A stretch of 64,000 nt of DNA from an uncultured Lactobacillus sp. (GCA_905204935.1 CAJLBJ010000002.1:39379-103378), one strand, 5' to 3'; numbered from the stretch's first letter, positions 1 through 8,480 are shown. Numbers and translations are program-made. Notes: a model not told the origin generated them from the sequence alone.

Positions 1-147
1 GAGACTGATTCTGAAATAAAATTTAAGTATCAAATGATAGATAAAGTAGTATCGGTAGGGAAAATTCCTATTTCGATTATAAAAAAGAATCAAAGCAACC
101 TACGGCAATACTTTATGGAGGTATTAGAAAATGGTCCAAGTGAGTAG
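1..147 (+). CDS. ABC transporter ATP-binding protein, C-terminal end (partial)
   Basis: Frame 1 is open from the window edge to a TAG at 145-147, giving 48 residues that end in LRQYFMEVLENGPSE. The rest of the gene lies upstream of the window. That tail resembles the C-terminus of drug- or lantibiotic-type ABC ATPases, where a short beta-rich region follows the nucleotide-binding domain. No Walker motif is inside the window, so the call rests on the tail and on the ABC-2 permease that starts inside its 3' end (17-nt overlap). ATPase and permease would form one exporter. Confidence 0.6.
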   Translation, partial: ETDSEIKFKYQMIDKVVSVGKIPISIIKKNQSNLRQYFMEVLENGPSE

Positions 148-874
148 TCTTTTATTTTTAATATGGCTAGATATAAAAAGAGTTTTTAGGGATACCAAAT
201 ATGTATTATTTATTATTGCTTTGCCAGTTATTTTTTATATTATATATACAGCAATTTTTCCTGAGAATGCTAATGTTAACGGTGTCTCGTGGTCAGAGTA
301 TTGTTTAGTTTCTATGATTGCTTTTGGTATTATGGGGAATGCAATCAATCTACTTGGTACTAAAATTGCAGATGAACGAAGAAAAAAATGGTATACTTAT
401 TTGAAAGTATCTCCAGTTAATTCTCTTTATTATGTAATTAGTCATGTGTTTTCATATTTGTTGATCTCAGTTGCTTTTACATTCCTTATGTTTGTAGTTG
501 CCTACCTTTATAAAGGAATCAATTTAGGAGTACTTGAAACGATTAATATAGGAATTACACTAAATATTGGAAGCATTGTATTTTTAATTATGGCTTTGTT
601 AATCGGCAGACTAGATAGTTTGTCTCAACCAATTGGGACTATAACATATTTAGTACTTTCTTTTTTGGGTGGTTTATGGATGCCAGTGGCTGCTATGCCC
701 AAATTTCTTTCTCGGATTGCAACTTTCCTGCCTTCATATAATTATGCTCACCTTGGATGGCGATTGTTGGAAAATAAGGGTATTGATGTTAAATCTGTAG
801 GCATTCTCTTTATTTATATTATGTGCTTCTTGGGGATTTATATCTTATTACAAAAAAAGGAGCAGGCTAATTAG
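131..874 (+). CDS. ABC-2 type transporter permease
   Basis: A 247-residue membrane protein with six hydrophobic stretches, roughly at residues 24-42, 57-77, 105-127, 136-158, 168-190 and 222-240. The DERRKKWYTYLKVSP segment between helices 2 and 3 is typical of ABC-2 permeases of the bacteriocin/antibiotic export type. GGAGG lies about 8 nt before the ATG, and the start overlaps the upstream ATPase gene, implying translational coupling. It would form the membrane channel of an exporter driven by the preceding ATPase. The substrate cannot be told from sequence; adjacent LytTR/DUF3021 genes suggest regulated export or self-protection against a membrane-active compound. Confidence 0.85.
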   Translation: MVQVSSLLFLIWLDIKRVFRDTKYVLFIIALPVIFYIIYTAIFPENANVNGVSWSEYCLVSMIAFGIMGNAINLLGTKIADERRKKWYTYLKVSPVNSLYYVISHVFSYLLISVAFTFLMFVVAYLYKGINLGVLETINIGITLNIGSIVFLIMALLIGRLDSLSQPIGTITYLVLSFLGGLWMPVAAMPKFLSRIATFLPSYNYAHLGWRLLENKGIDVKSVGILFIYIMCFLGIYILLQKKEQAN

Positions 875-883
875 GAGGCTTTT

Positions 884-1399
884 TTGAAAATAAATGAGTA
901 TTTTGGAAATATATCTCAATTAGAGAAAATGTTGTCCGATTGGATTGATTTACCAGTTTCTTTATATGTGCGCTCAGCCGAGGTGAAAAATATAACATTT
1001 CTTTTTGAAAACTTTAGTGAGGAAGAGATTTTTAGTTTTTTTAAAGATAATATTCAACAGACTGAACATGCCGTTGTTGGTTATAGACAAGATGATATTT
1101 ATGGAGATATTTTAGGAAAATGCGACTATCAGGATGTGATGTATTTTGAAGGTATTGACGATAAGGTATATGCTTATGCTGATAATCTTACTTTGCGTTT
1201 AAAAAATAAGTTATATGAGATTGAAGAATTCAGCAAATTATATGTGAGAATTAGTAAATCTTTTATTGTCAATATATTAGTTGTCGAAAAAATTTATCCT
1301 TCTCTAAACGGAAAATGTATCATTGAATTAACAGATGGTCAAAATTTAACGGTTTCTCGAAAATATAAAAAACAATTTTTAGAATACTTGGAGGATTAG
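884..1399 (+). CDS. LytTR-family DNA-binding regulator
   Basis: 171 residues, starting with TTG preceded by a strong AGGAGG 5 nt upstream; no ATG fits better. The C-terminal half (about residues 75-170) is a LytTR DNA-binding domain, ending with the characteristic YVRISKSFIVNI, ELTDGQNLTVSRKYKK and FLEYL segments. The N-terminal 70 residues are not a receiver domain (no phospho-acceptor Asp pattern), so it is a stand-alone LytTR regulator. It starts 9 nt after the permease and overlaps the next gene by 1 nt. In known LytTR regulatory systems (HdrRM and BrsRM of Streptococcus mutans) such a regulator is held inactive by a co-encoded membrane protein, which fits the following gene. Confidence 0.85.
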   Translation: MKINEYFGNISQLEKMLSDWIDLPVSLYVRSAEVKNITFLFENFSEEEIFSFFKDNIQQTEHAVVGYRQDDIYGDILGKCDYQDVMYFEGIDDKVYAYADNLTLRLKNKLYEIEEFSKLYVRISKSFIVNILVVEKIYPSLNGKCIIELTDGQNLTVSRKYKKQFLEYLED

Positions 1400-1791
1400 T
1401 GGTGAAATATTTAAAAAAGCTTTTACTCATACTTTGCATTGGTGCAATCTATAATCTATATTTTACGCTTATAAATTCAAGTTTAACGTCTTGGATCAAT
1501 ATGATTATATTCATAATATTCGGATATGTTGAAATATTTGCTTTAGAGTTATTATTTAAATACTCTATTAAATTTCAGAAAAACATCTATATCCAATTAC
1601 TTACTATATTTTTAATATCTAGTATAGTTGAAATAGTATATATGTTAGTTACTGGTTTAGGTTTTACTATAGCAATCCATTTTGTTTTGCTAGGAATACC
1701 TATTACAATCATTGGTTTATTGTATTGGAAATATCGTGTTGATAAACTTGAAAAATTATTAAGAGACAAAAAATCTAGTTTATCAAATTGA
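1399..1791 (+). CDS. DUF3021-type four-helix membrane protein
   Basis: 130 residues, start GTG at 1399 or 1402 overlapping the LytTR stop codon. Four hydrophobic segments (about residues 8-25, 32-52, 62-84, 88-108) are followed by a short charged tail, the layout of DUF3021 proteins that commonly sit next to LytTR regulators. By analogy with LytTR regulatory systems it probably sequesters or modulates the upstream regulator at the membrane; this is inference. It is the last gene of the apparent ATPase-permease-LytTR-DUF3021 operon and is followed by a strong hairpin terminator. Confidence 0.75.
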   Translation: MVKYLKKLLLILCIGAIYNLYFTLINSSLTSWINMIIFIIFGYVEIFALELLFKYSIKFQKNIYIQLLTIFLISSIVEIVYMLVTGLGFTIAIHFVLLGIPITIIGLLYWKYRVDKLEKLLRDKKSSLSN

Positions 1792-1850
1792 TTTTTATAA
1801 TTAACATTGCTATTCTAGTTTCTCAATTATATAAGCTCCGAAAACTCATC

Positions 1851-1894
1851 AAAAGAAAGTCTATGAAAAAATTTTTTCGTAGGCTTTCTTTTTG
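1851..1894 (+). terminator. Rho-independent terminator after the ABC/LytTR operon
   Basis: A long near-perfect inverted repeat (arms beginning AAAGAAAGTCTATG and ending CGTAGGCTTTCTTT) with a T-rich 3' tail, 60 nt after the DUF3021 stop codon. Confidence 0.85.
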
Positions 1895-1913
1895 ATTACA
1901 AACTAAAAGTACC

Positions 1914-2147
1914 TTAAGTATCTTTTATGAAATAAAAAAAGCCCAAAGTAAGTAACAAGACAAAAGGCAGATAAAGTGCTTGAAAATTTTGCATGACACA
2001 CATACAACTTAAGGTTACAAATAATATAAAACTCCCACGCTTTTTTCTTAATTTTACAAGCAAAGGATGATTTCTAAAGACTTTTGAAATTATAAAACCT
2101 AGTAATAAAATTAACGCTAAAATTATAAAGCGTATAAAGTTTTCTCC
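1914..2147 (-). pseudogene. Possible small membrane-protein ORF lacking a canonical start
   Basis: The minus strand is open for 77 codons between a TAG at 2148-2150 and a TAA at 1914-1916. It reads as two hydrophobic helices separated by a basic loop (SKVFRNHPLLVKLRKKRG) and ending FFYFIKDT. A GGGAG ribosome-binding-like sequence sits at its upstream end, but no ATG, GTG or TTG follows at a usable distance; ATA and ATT codons are the nearest. It may be a decayed gene, a gene with a non-canonical start, or chance. It is the only coding-like content in the 545-nt gap 1792-2336. Confidence 0.3.
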
Positions 2148-2292
2148 CTAAAAAGTTACGTTATGGAAAACTAAACAAGCTTAACTACATGTAGTTGTTA
2201 ACATTAAACGTCACGACATATCTGAATTTTTTAATCATTATTAAATTAAAAAAATAGTACGTATCAATTCTTTAAAAAGTACTTAACATGCT

Positions 2293-2328
2293 AAAAATCA
2301 AAAAAGATGACGCCTTAAGACGCCATCT
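2293..2328 (-). terminator. Terminator downstream of lacM
   Basis: On the minus strand a GC-containing hairpin (arms AGATGGCG and CGTCATCT, one G-T pair) is followed by TTTTTTGATTTTT, 9 nt after the lacM stop. Confidence 0.75.
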
Positions 2329-2336
2329 CAATAGTA

Positions 2337-3296
2337 TTATTTAACGATAAAACTTACTTCATAGTCTTTAGTTGCATCGATACGATAAGGGGCTGTGACA
2401 TCAGTTCCCCAACTATCAATCCCCCCGACACCGCGGACTTTAGCGTAGACGCATAAAACGGTGCGTCGGGCAGGTGGGAGTTCTTCTTGGTGCGTTGCAA
2501 ATTCGAGTTCTTCGGCTTTATAAGGAAGTGCCGAAAAAGCAAATGGTGCTTGATCTTGCAAGATTTCTAAGCTAAATTCATTTTTTGTTTGATCGGCATT
2601 ATTTAAAGTTTGCTCACGCACGATTTTTACAGCTTTGCTTTGCATATGCATGCCACATTCTTGCGGAACTAGATAAGGGGTGACCGGCAAGCCTGCGATA
2701 CGATAAGTGCCAGGGATGCCACCGGCTAAACGATCGGGATAAGTTTCACCGCTCAGTCCTTCGTATTCAAAGTATTTAGCGGGTGTAGGCATGATGAAAC
2801 GCACTCCGAGTGCAGGTAATTCTGGTAAGCCTTCTTGACCAAAGTAGTGCATGCTAACTTTCATTTCGGCTTGAGCATTAATCGTATAGCTGATAACAAC
2901 GCTTGTTTGAGGCACTGTATTGATTGCTAATGTAAAAGAGATGGTTATCTCCTCAGCTGTTTCAGCGTTACTGTAGCGATTGTTAGTAGGGGCTGTGGGC
3001 AATTGAATTGATTGTCCATCGATTGTGACCGTTGTTTTGCTTAGCTTTTGTTTCAAACTAGCTCCTAACCACATGTTAGACTGAAAATCAAAGCCACAGC
3101 CGCGATCATTATCGGTCATAGCACGCCAAAAAACGGGTTTAACTTCCCGATAGAGCCATTCTTTACCACCTTTGTTTAAAGATTCGAGGCCGCCTTTCAC
3201 ATAAGAAAAGATATAATGAGTATCTTTGGCCTTAACTCCAAGCGTGTAATCGCCAAAGATAAGGCTAAGTTTATTAGTAGTTGCGGTATTTTCCAT
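2337..3296 (-). CDS. lacM: Beta-galactosidase small subunit LacM
   Basis: 319 residues beginning MENTATTNKLSL, the usual length of LacM (about 315-320). It corresponds to the C-terminal beta-sandwich (domain 5) of LacZ-type glycoside hydrolase family 2 enzymes and completes the active site when paired with LacL. Recognisable stretches include REVKPVFWRAMTDNDRG near residue 55 and PYLVPQECG in the middle. The same frame is open further upstream, but that part lies under lacL. The ATG at 3296 overlaps the lacL 3' end by 23 nt, the conserved lacL-lacM arrangement, so the short start is chosen. Function: hydrolysis of lactose and other beta-galactosides as a LacLM heterodimer in the cytoplasm. 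Confidence 0.93.
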   Translation of the reverse strand: MENTATTNKLSLIFGDYTLGVKAKDTHYIFSYVKGGLESLNKGGKEWLYREVKPVFWRAMTDNDRGCGFDFQSNMWLGASLKQKLSKTTVTIDGQSIQLPTAPTNNRYSNAETAEEITISFTLAINTVPQTSVVISYTINAQAEMKVSMHYFGQEGLPELPALGVRFIMPTPAKYFEYEGLSGETYPDRLAGGIPGTYRIAGLPVTPYLVPQECGMHMQSKAVKIVREQTLNNADQTKNEFSLEILQDQAPFAFSALPYKAEELEFATHQEELPPARRTVLCVYAKVRGVGGIDSWGTDVTAPYRIDATKDYEVSFIVK

Positions 3297-5157
3297 AGTA
3301 GTACTTGACCTCCTGCATTGCTGGTTTAGCTTGTCCATCGGCAAAGACGATCCCGTTGCCGGAAAATTCATAGTCACTTGGCCGATCGTCAAAGTCACCA
3401 CCGTAACGTAAAACATCTTGTCCGGTGATTTCATCTTTAACGAAGATTGCTTGGTCTTTAAAGTCCCAAATATAGCCACCTTGATACATTTCGTATTTAT
3501 CGAGTAGTTGCATATAATCATTCATCCCGCCTAAAGAGTTCCCCATGTCATGCATGTATTCGCACAAGATAAATGGTTTTTTAGCCTTAGTCGTCAGATA
3601 TTCTTCGATAGCTGCAGGATGAGCATACATACAACTCTTGATGTCTGAGATGCAATCTTCAAATTCAGGATTGTTGAAGTTACCTTCATAATGCACTAAG
3701 CGTGAAGGATCGACTTGTTTGAAATACTCATTCATCAAGCGTAAGCCTTCTTGGGCATAAGATTCATTGCCTAATGACCAAAAAAGGATACTTGGATGAT
3801 TTTTAAAGGTTTCAAAATTGGTTTTAGCACGATCTAACACGGCACCAAACCACTGTGAAATATTTCCCGGGACATTATAAGAAGGCTCGATACCGACAGG
3901 TTTTTGCCAGGTTCCATGCGTTTCAAGATTGGTTTCAGCCATCAAATGAATGCCGGCTTGGTCGCATAAGAAATACCATGGAATTTGGTTAGAATAATGT
4001 GAAGTCCGCACCCCATTGATATTAGCTTGCTTGATAATTTCTAAGTCGGCTTGCATATCGGCTAAATCAATCGCGCGGCCTTTGGCGGGATGCCATTCGT
4101 GGCGGTTGACACCATTGATGATCAGCCGCTTTCCGTTTAGATACATCACTTTATCTTTTAGACAAATTTCGCGAAAACCAAAGTCATATTCGCTGTATTC
4201 GCAAAGTGTCTGGTCTGCGGTGAGCATTTCTAATTGAAGCTTATAAAGATTAGGTTGATAATGATCCCAAAGCAAGATATCGCTAAATTCGCCAAAGTCA
4301 AGGGTCGTTTCTTTAGCGAGACCTTGGGTAAGTTGTGTTAAAAGTTGGCCGTCTGGTGTAAAGACGCTAGCTTTAACGACGGCATTTGGTGTGACGTTGG
4401 CAAACTTGAGTTGTGCGCTAAGTCGTCCGCTGCGATAATCGGAATTGACAGTTGGTTTTAGCCATAAGTCAGCGAGATGGTTTTGACCAAATGCTAGCAA
4501 GCTGACGTTACGAAAAATCCCAAAAAATCTAAAGAAGTCTTGATCTTCAAGGTAAGCGGCCGTACTTCTTTGATAAACCGCCACGGCTAAATGATTAACC
4601 CTATCATAATTAAGATAAGGTGTTAAATCAAATTCGCTTGGGGTAAAAGAATCTTCGGCATAACCGACGAAGTGACCATTTAACCAGAGATAAAAGGCTT
4701 GTTCGACCCCTTCAAAGCGAATAAGCACATTTTTAGTGCGCCAGGATTGTTTTAAGGTAAACTCTTTGCGATAACAGCCGATATGATTATCTAAAGCTTG
4801 CGCAAATAAAGTTACTTGGTTTTGGCTGGTAAAAGGAGGCCGTCTGAATTCATGACCTTCCCAAGGATACATCGTGTTGATGTAGTGAAGTTTATTGAAA
4901 CCAGCCATTTCGATATGCTGGGGAACGGTTATTTGTGTAAAGTCAGTTAATGCAAAATCAGGTTGTTCAAAACCAGTAGGATAAGTGCGGTAATTTTGAG
5001 CATAATAAAAATCCCACAGACCGTTTAATGATTGGCTAAGCGATGAGCCCTCAGTTACTTCTTGTTTAGTAGCATACCAGCTATGGTCACTGTGGGCAGG
5101 CAGTTGATTGACCCGAAACACTTGCGGATCATCTAGCCATTGTAAGTTAGCTTCCAT
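3274..5157 (-). CDS. lacL: Beta-galactosidase large subunit LacL
   Basis: 627 residues, matching LacL of lactobacilli and Leuconostoc. It has the family-2 architecture: sugar-binding domain (about 1-220), immunoglobulin-like domain (220-330) and TIM barrel (330-627). The general acid/base Glu is in WSLGNES (Glu465), and the nucleophile Glu533 is in LCEYMHDMGN. The barrel opens with NGKRLIINGVNRHEW, the family-2 signature. It is the first gene of the two-gene lacLM unit, preceded by a promoter with a cre-like palindrome, so catabolite control is likely. No lactose permease or Leloir gene adjoins it here, so uptake must be encoded elsewhere. Confidence 0.95.
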   Translation of the reverse strand: MEANLQWLDDPQVFRVNQLPAHSDHSWYATKQEVTEGSSLSQSLNGLWDFYYAQNYRTYPTGFEQPDFALTDFTQITVPQHIEMAGFNKLHYINTMYPWEGHEFRRPPFTSQNQVTLFAQALDNHIGCYRKEFTLKQSWRTKNVLIRFEGVEQAFYLWLNGHFVGYAEDSFTPSEFDLTPYLNYDRVNHLAVAVYQRSTAAYLEDQDFFRFFGIFRNVSLLAFGQNHLADLWLKPTVNSDYRSGRLSAQLKFANVTPNAVVKASVFTPDGQLLTQLTQGLAKETTLDFGEFSDILLWDHYQPNLYKLQLEMLTADQTLCEYSEYDFGFREICLKDKVMYLNGKRLIINGVNRHEWHPAKGRAIDLADMQADLEIIKQANINGVRTSHYSNQIPWYFLCDQAGIHLMAETNLETHGTWQKPVGIEPSYNVPGNISQWFGAVLDRAKTNFETFKNHPSILFWSLGNESYAQEGLRLMNEYFKQVDPSRLVHYEGNFNNPEFEDCISDIKSCMYAHPAAIEEYLTTKAKKPFILCEYMHDMGNSLGGMNDYMQLLDKYEMYQGGYIWDFKDQAIFVKDEITGQDVLRYGGDFDDRPSDYEFSGNGIVFADGQAKPAMQEVKYYYGKYRNY

Positions 5158-5194
5158 GTAAGATACCTTCTTTCGATGCGAGAAATCGGCTAAA

Positions 5195-5249
5195 AGAAAA
5201 CGGTTTTAGCCATACTTAGTGTATACATTCTTTTGGATGGGTTTGTCAA
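5195..5249 (-). promoter_or_regulatory. lacLM promoter with cre-like operator
   Basis: On the minus strand TTGACA (5249-5244) is followed after 18 nt by TATACA (5225-5220). Just downstream, between -10 and lacL, positions 5195-5208 read TAAAACCGTTTTCT on the minus strand, differing from a CcpA cre consensus (TGAAANCGNTTTCA) at two positions. The same spot is the centre of a larger inverted repeat with arms GGCTAAAA and TTTTAGCC. Placement after -10 would suit repression by CcpA or a LacI-type regulator. Confidence 0.6.
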
Positions 5250-5270
5250 GTTCTTTTTGTTTAGCATAAC

Positions 5271-5297
5271 AAAAAAGCCTCTATAAAAAGAGGCTTT
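5271..5297 (-). terminator. Terminator after the DUF4822 gene
   Basis: Minus-strand hairpin AAGCCTC / GAGGCTT followed by a run of T, starting 6 nt after the DUF4822 stop codon. Confidence 0.85.
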
Positions 5298-5302
5298 TGT
5301 CT

Positions 5303-6217
5303 TTAGAAACTAAATTTAGGTGTCAAATCACCCTTGTAAGGAACATGTTCTACATAAACGGTTGTTGGTTGGCCATCAAGCCCGGTACCCATTCGTTTAT
5401 AAGTGAATTTTTGTGGATTAAATTCGGTTAATTCTAAGACTGCACCATATTTTTTTTGACCTAAAGAAACATGGGCACGAATCTTGTTGTTAGCAAGGAC
5501 TGCAAAGTAGCCGAAGTCGCCTTTAGATTGACCGGTTTGTGGGTTGAAAAATTCATACTTGTTGGTTTTAGCATCAAACTTAGCCAAGCTGATGAATTGT
5601 TGGTTTTGTGCGGTCACATCGTTGCCATCTTGATCGACAACTTTTTGGCCTTGCCAGAGTGTTTTAGCCAATAAAGCAGCACCGTCAGTCTTTTTTACAA
5701 TCTTACCGGTTTTAGCGGTTAATTTTTCTTTTGGTGTGCTAAATTTCAGCTTGATTTTGGTGTAAGGTACGTGTTCGACAAAAACTTCGGTAGGTTGCCC
5801 GTTTTGATCTTTGCCCATCCGCTTGTAGGTGAACTTCTTAGCCGAAACTTTGATCAAATCAACGACGGCTTGATAGTTTTTGGTTTGTGAAATCAAGATG
5901 CGTTTCTTACCATCGGCAGTTATAAAGAAGATGCCAGCATCACCGCGCGATTGTTTGGTCTTTTTGTCGAAAAATTCGTAACGACCACTGACCTTGTCGT
6001 ATTTGGCCAGGCCGATAAATTCTTGATTTTCTTTGGTTAAATCGTGGTGTTGCTTGTCATAAACCTTAGTTCCTTGCCAAGCTGTACTTGTTAAAATGTT
6101 GGTCTTTTTTTGACCTTGAGTCAGTGTTTTTTTGGCTTGAATTTTATCCGTACCAAATATCAAAAATAAGCCAACGACACTTAAAAGTGTAATAAATGTT
6201 AAAAAATATTTTTTCAT
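5303..6217 (-). CDS. Secreted protein with two DUF4822 domains
   Basis: 304 residues. Residues 1-28 form a signal peptide or N-terminal anchor (MKKYFL, hydrophobic core, then DKIQAKK). Two homologous domains follow at about 41-160 and 181-302. Each carries a W-Q-G-x-K-V start, a Q-x-F-I-x-L-A-K segment, an E-F-F-x-x-x-T block, and a shared end FTYKRMG...VEHVPY. I recognise the repeat as DUF4822, a Lactobacillales extracellular family of unknown role. A lysine-rich linker joins the copies; no LPxTG or lipobox is seen, so it is either released or anchored by an uncleaved N-terminus. It diverges from a two-component system gene, which may control it. Confidence 0.75.
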   Translation of the reverse strand: MKKYFLTFITLLSVVGLFLIFGTDKIQAKKTLTQGQKKTNILTSTAWQGTKVYDKQHHDLTKENQEFIGLAKYDKVSGRYEFFDKKTKQSRGDAGIFFITADGKKRILISQTKNYQAVVDLIKVSAKKFTYKRMGKDQNGQPTEVFVEHVPYTKIKLKFSTPKEKLTAKTGKIVKKTDGAALLAKTLWQGQKVVDQDGNDVTAQNQQFISLAKFDAKTNKYEFFNPQTGQSKGDFGYFAVLANNKIRAHVSLGQKKYGAVLELTEFNPQKFTYKRMGTGLDGQPTTVYVEHVPYKGDLTPKFSF

Positions 6218-6326
6218 CTTTATCCCATCCCTTTATTTTTGATACATTTAGCATAACAGGTTAAAATAAACTTGAACTGGCTAAAAAATGAACAAAAAAT
6301 GAATAATGAGTTATAGGGGGAGTAAA

Positions 6327-7808
6327 ATGACGATTAAACGGCGGTTTTTGTTGACGTATGTAGGGGCAATTATAATCACGTTAACATCAATTGTGGGAAT
6401 TTTAGCTTTAAGCTCATATACAACTTTAGGTAAGGTGCCAACATTGACACAAGCCTATAAAATGTTAACGCAACAGCGTGATATAAGTCCTAAAGAAGAA
6501 AAAAGTTATGCTGAACTAGTTAAGTTGGCGCAACAAACGCCGACAATTTTAGTAGATCCTCAGGCTACTAAATTACAAGAAAAATTGACTGAAATCGAGC
6601 AAAAAGGTTTGCTAGTGGCGTTACGCAAGCAAGATTATTTTTCATATTATTCACCAGAATTGGTGGAAAAATCTTTGTATGTGCATGCGCCAGATTATGA
6701 ATTAAATAATCTGCATCCGACCGGAACTTTAGATAATGCTGGGCGACTGTATCGCTACTTGAAATTTGACTTTCGTTATCCCGACCAAAGCAAGGGGAGC
6801 ATTTTTATTTTGAAGCGTGAAAGTAATTTGTTTGAGTTTTTTACGCGCTGGGGCATCTGGGTGATTATCACGATTATTGCCTTAGGAATTTGGGCGGCCT
6901 GGTGGTTAAACCGGCGCTTACAAAAATCAACGATTACGCCGCTAGAACAACTCGGACGGGCCAGCCAAGAGTTTCGGCCCTTGGAATTTGCACCTAAACA
7001 AAAAGTTTCTTATGAAGTCAAACAACTCCAAGAAAGTTTTAATCAATCGTGGCATGAATTAAAAGAAGCGGCTAGGCAACAAGAACAATCGGAACAAAAG
7101 AAAAAAGAATTGCTGGCCAATATCTCGCATGACTTAAAAACGCCGATGACTTCAATCATCGGTTATGTCGAAGGCTTGCTTGATGGAGTGGCCAACACTC
7201 CGCAAAAGCAACGACACTATTTAGAAGTCATTCATGCCAAAAGTTTGAGTTTAAATGAGTTATTAGAGGAATTGTTTTTGTATACTAAGCTTGATAGTGG
7301 TGAAATGTCGTTAAAATTAAAGAAAATCGATTTGAGTGAACTTGTCAAACAAACGCTGACGCAAGCCACTAAGGAACAAGATTTTGAACTACGGTTGGAA
7401 ATCTTAGATCAACCATTGAATATCTTAGGGGATGCTTTTCAATTGAAGCGCGCCTTGACTAATTTGTTACAAAATAGCTTAAAATTTGCAGATCCTACCA
7501 AAGAAAAGTGCTGCATTACGGCGAAATTAAGCCGTGCTGATAAGTTGGCGCGCCTAGATTTTAGCGATAACGGCATAGGAATTGCTAAAGAAGAGTTAGA
7601 CTATGTTTTTGAAAGATTTTATCGAGTAGATAAGGCACGCAGTATCAAAGGCAGCGGGCTAGGTTTAAGCATCGTCAAACAAATTATTGATAAGCAACAA
7701 GGAAAAGTAGAGTTAACCAGCCAATTACATGTTGGAACGACGGTAAGTATTTATTTGCCGTTATTAAAAAAGGAGGGGACAGATGAACGCCAAAGTATTA
7801 ATAATTGA
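6327..7808 (+). CDS. Sensor histidine kinase
   Basis: 493 residues from the ATG at 6327, chosen because GGGGGAG lies 6 nt before it; an in-frame ATG at 6306 lacks a ribosome-binding site. Two membrane helices (about 10-31 and 176-194) bracket an extracellular sensor domain of some 145 residues. A linker then leads to the HisKA domain with the phospho-acceptor His268 in NISHDLKTPMTS. The ATPase domain has the N box (LTNLLQNSLKFAD), G1 (DNGIGI), F box (FERFYR) and G2 (GSGLGLSI). It phosphorylates the response regulator encoded immediately downstream. The stimulus is unknown; the divergent DUF4822 secreted protein is a possible target or accessory. Confidence 0.92.
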   Translation: MTIKRRFLLTYVGAIIITLTSIVGILALSSYTTLGKVPTLTQAYKMLTQQRDISPKEEKSYAELVKLAQQTPTILVDPQATKLQEKLTEIEQKGLLVALRKQDYFSYYSPELVEKSLYVHAPDYELNNLHPTGTLDNAGRLYRYLKFDFRYPDQSKGSIFILKRESNLFEFFTRWGIWVIITIIALGIWAAWWLNRRLQKSTITPLEQLGRASQEFRPLEFAPKQKVSYEVKQLQESFNQSWHELKEAARQQEQSEQKKKELLANISHDLKTPMTSIIGYVEGLLDGVANTPQKQRHYLEVIHAKSLSLNELLEELFLYTKLDSGEMSLKLKKIDLSELVKQTLTQATKEQDFELRLEILDQPLNILGDAFQLKRALTNLLQNSLKFADPTKEKCCITAKLSRADKLARLDFSDNGIGIAKEELDYVFERFYRVDKARSIKGSGLGLSIVKQIIDKQQGKVELTSQLHVGTTVSIYLPLLKKEGTDERQSINN

Positions 7809-8478
7809 AGACGATACAAGCATTGCGCAACTGCAACGTGATTATTTAGAGATTAATGGTTTTACCGTTGAATTGGTAAACGATGGGCAAAGCGGCTTGC
7901 ATTTGGCTTTAAAACAAGAATTTGATCTGATTATTGTCGATGTCATGTTGCCAGGGCTTGATGGCTTTGAAATCTGTCGGCAAATTCGTCAACAAAAACA
8001 AACGCCAATCATGATTGTTTCGGCTAAAAAAGAAGATATCGATAAGGTGCGTGGACTAGGGCTAGGAGCTAACGATTATTTAAGCAAACCATTTAGTCCA
8101 AATGAATTAGTGGCGCGTGTCAAAGCGCATATCACGCGTTATCGCAGCGTTACTACAGCTGTTAGTGCCCCTATTTTAGAAAATAAGGAACTTAAAATAG
8201 AGTTAGCGGCCCATAAGGTTTTTGTTTTAGAAAAAGAAATCACCTTAACAACTAAGGAATATCAATTGCTGGTCTTTTTGATGCAACATCCTAATCGGGT
8301 CTGGCAAAAAGAACAATTATTCGAACAAGTCTGGGGGATGGATTCGTTGGATACAGAAGTGTCGACTGTGGTCGTGCATATCAAACGGATTCGTGCAAAG
8401 TTAAGGCAAGCAGGTTTAAATGAAGGGCCAATCGAAACCTTGTGGGGCAGTGGCTATCGTTTTAATAAAGAGGTGTGA
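7783..8478 (+). CDS. OmpR/PhoB-family response regulator
   Basis: 231 residues: receiver domain (1-115) with the acidic pair Glu9-Asp10-Asp11, phospho-acceptor Asp53 in IVDVMLPG and Lys in YLSKPF, then a winged-helix DNA-binding domain (about 130-230) with the LTTKEYQLLVFL and VWGMDS...VVVHIKRIRAKL motifs. The ATG follows AGGAGGGG and lies inside the 3' end of the kinase gene (26-nt overlap), so the two are translated together. It is the partner of the preceding kinase. Targets are unknown, probably including its own operon. Confidence 0.93.
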   Translation: MNAKVLIIEDDTSIAQLQRDYLEINGFTVELVNDGQSGLHLALKQEFDLIIVDVMLPGLDGFEICRQIRQQKQTPIMIVSAKKEDIDKVRGLGLGANDYLSKPFSPNELVARVKAHITRYRSVTTAVSAPILENKELKIELAAHKVFVLEKEITLTTKEYQLLVFLMQHPNRVWQKEQLFEQVWGMDSLDTEVSTVVVHIKRIRAKLRQAGLNEGPIETLWGSGYRFNKEV

Positions 8479-8480
8479 AT

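Noticed and set aside
2337..3521. A 394-residue reading of LacM starting at 3521
   Set aside because: The extra N-terminal part runs entirely under lacL in another frame; the ATG at 3296 gives the normal LacM length and the conserved 23-nt overlap.
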